Part shown: positions 64,000-64,000 of the stretch, one piece after another
Position numbering within the stretch: position 1 is the stretch's first letter
Layout of the letters: each line of letters begins with the position of its first letter
Origin: Yoonia litorea
Lineage (GTDB): Bacteria; Pseudomonadota; Alphaproteobacteria; Rhodobacterales; Rhodobacteraceae
Direction: 5' to 3'
NCBI RefSeq assembly: GCF_900114675.1
Contig: NZ_FOZM01000002.1
Span: 1-64,000 of the forward strand
Length of the DNA stretch: 64,000 nucleotides
Position numbers and translations under genes: made by a program
Notes under the pieces: model-generated
Seen by the model: only the letters and a program-made list of their open reading frames with translations
Told to the model about the DNA's origin: nothing
The model's database searches: none

Positions 64000-64000
64000 G

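Noticed and set aside
1-64000. CRISPR array, prophage or insertion sequence
   Set aside because: No regularly spaced 25-40-bp repeats, no integrase, transposase or phage structural gene was found.

Overview
The window reads as a chromosomal segment of a Roseobacter-group alphaproteobacterium (Rhodobacteraceae). Pointers are the GC-rich coding style, the rpsT-dnaA-dnaN-recF order, flaF/flbT flagellar regulators, the short 41-residue L36, a ubiE-ubiB pair divergent from mutM, and a hairpin element resembling a repeat common in this family. No prophage, insertion sequence, plasmid gene or CRISPR array is visible. This is mostly core genome, so the novelty is in small regulatory elements rather than in gene islands.

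Layout. 0-8.9 kb: msrPQ (periplasmic methionine sulfoxide repair), a secreted FAS1 protein, a YitT membrane protein, clpB with a heat-shock-type promoter, pyrF, a 58-codon ORF with its own ECF-type promoter, and an nfeD/SPFH pair. 8.9-17.9 kb: dadA behind a tandem glycine riboswitch, a divergent SbtA-type bicarbonate transporter, a zinc-ribbon DinB, a LysR gene, a cupin with a 16-bp palindromic operator, an ABC-F ATPase preceded by a leader peptide and hairpins, an N-formylglutamate amidohydrolase-like gene, tRNA-Val(GAC) and rpmJ. 18-29 kb: a PPC-repeat exported protein, GNAT, a caspase-like protein lacking its catalytic residues, a lone formate dehydrogenase alpha subunit, YggT, a thioesterase, an MFS-mepA-esterase run and a queuosine-precursor transporter. 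29.1-36.2 kb: an unusual structured element and an 11-bp repeat array ahead of arfB, a diguanylate cyclase, pncB and pncA around a DMT transporter, trhO and an AbrB-family permease.

36.2-44.9 kb is a replication block on the minus strand: rpsT, dnaA, dnaN, recF, then VOC-GNAT-LysE genes, then gyrB. 45-50.5 kb holds a PilJ-domain exported protein, an enoyl-CoA hydratase, mutM and ubiE-ubiB. 50.5-64 kb is part of a flagellar cluster: flgD and fliK-like; flgJ-like and flgN-like; flagellin, flaF, flbT and DUF1217; fliI; flgB-flgC-fliE-fliQ-flgF-flgG-flgA-flgH-fliL; and flhB with a small coiled-coil gene. fliF, fliP, fliR, flhA, motAB, flgE, flgI, flgK and flgL must lie outside.

The best candidates for something new are (1) the region 29203-29467 before the ribosome-rescue gene arfB, with a 17-nt match to the complement of the 16S rRNA 3' tail, an internal CACCTCC that can pair back to it, a terminator, then helically phased TGTACAC repeats; (2) the leader-peptide/hairpin arrangement before the ABC-F gene; (3) the glycine riboswitch on dadA; and (4) a stem-loop in the flagellin 5' leader, in an operon that also encodes FlbT.
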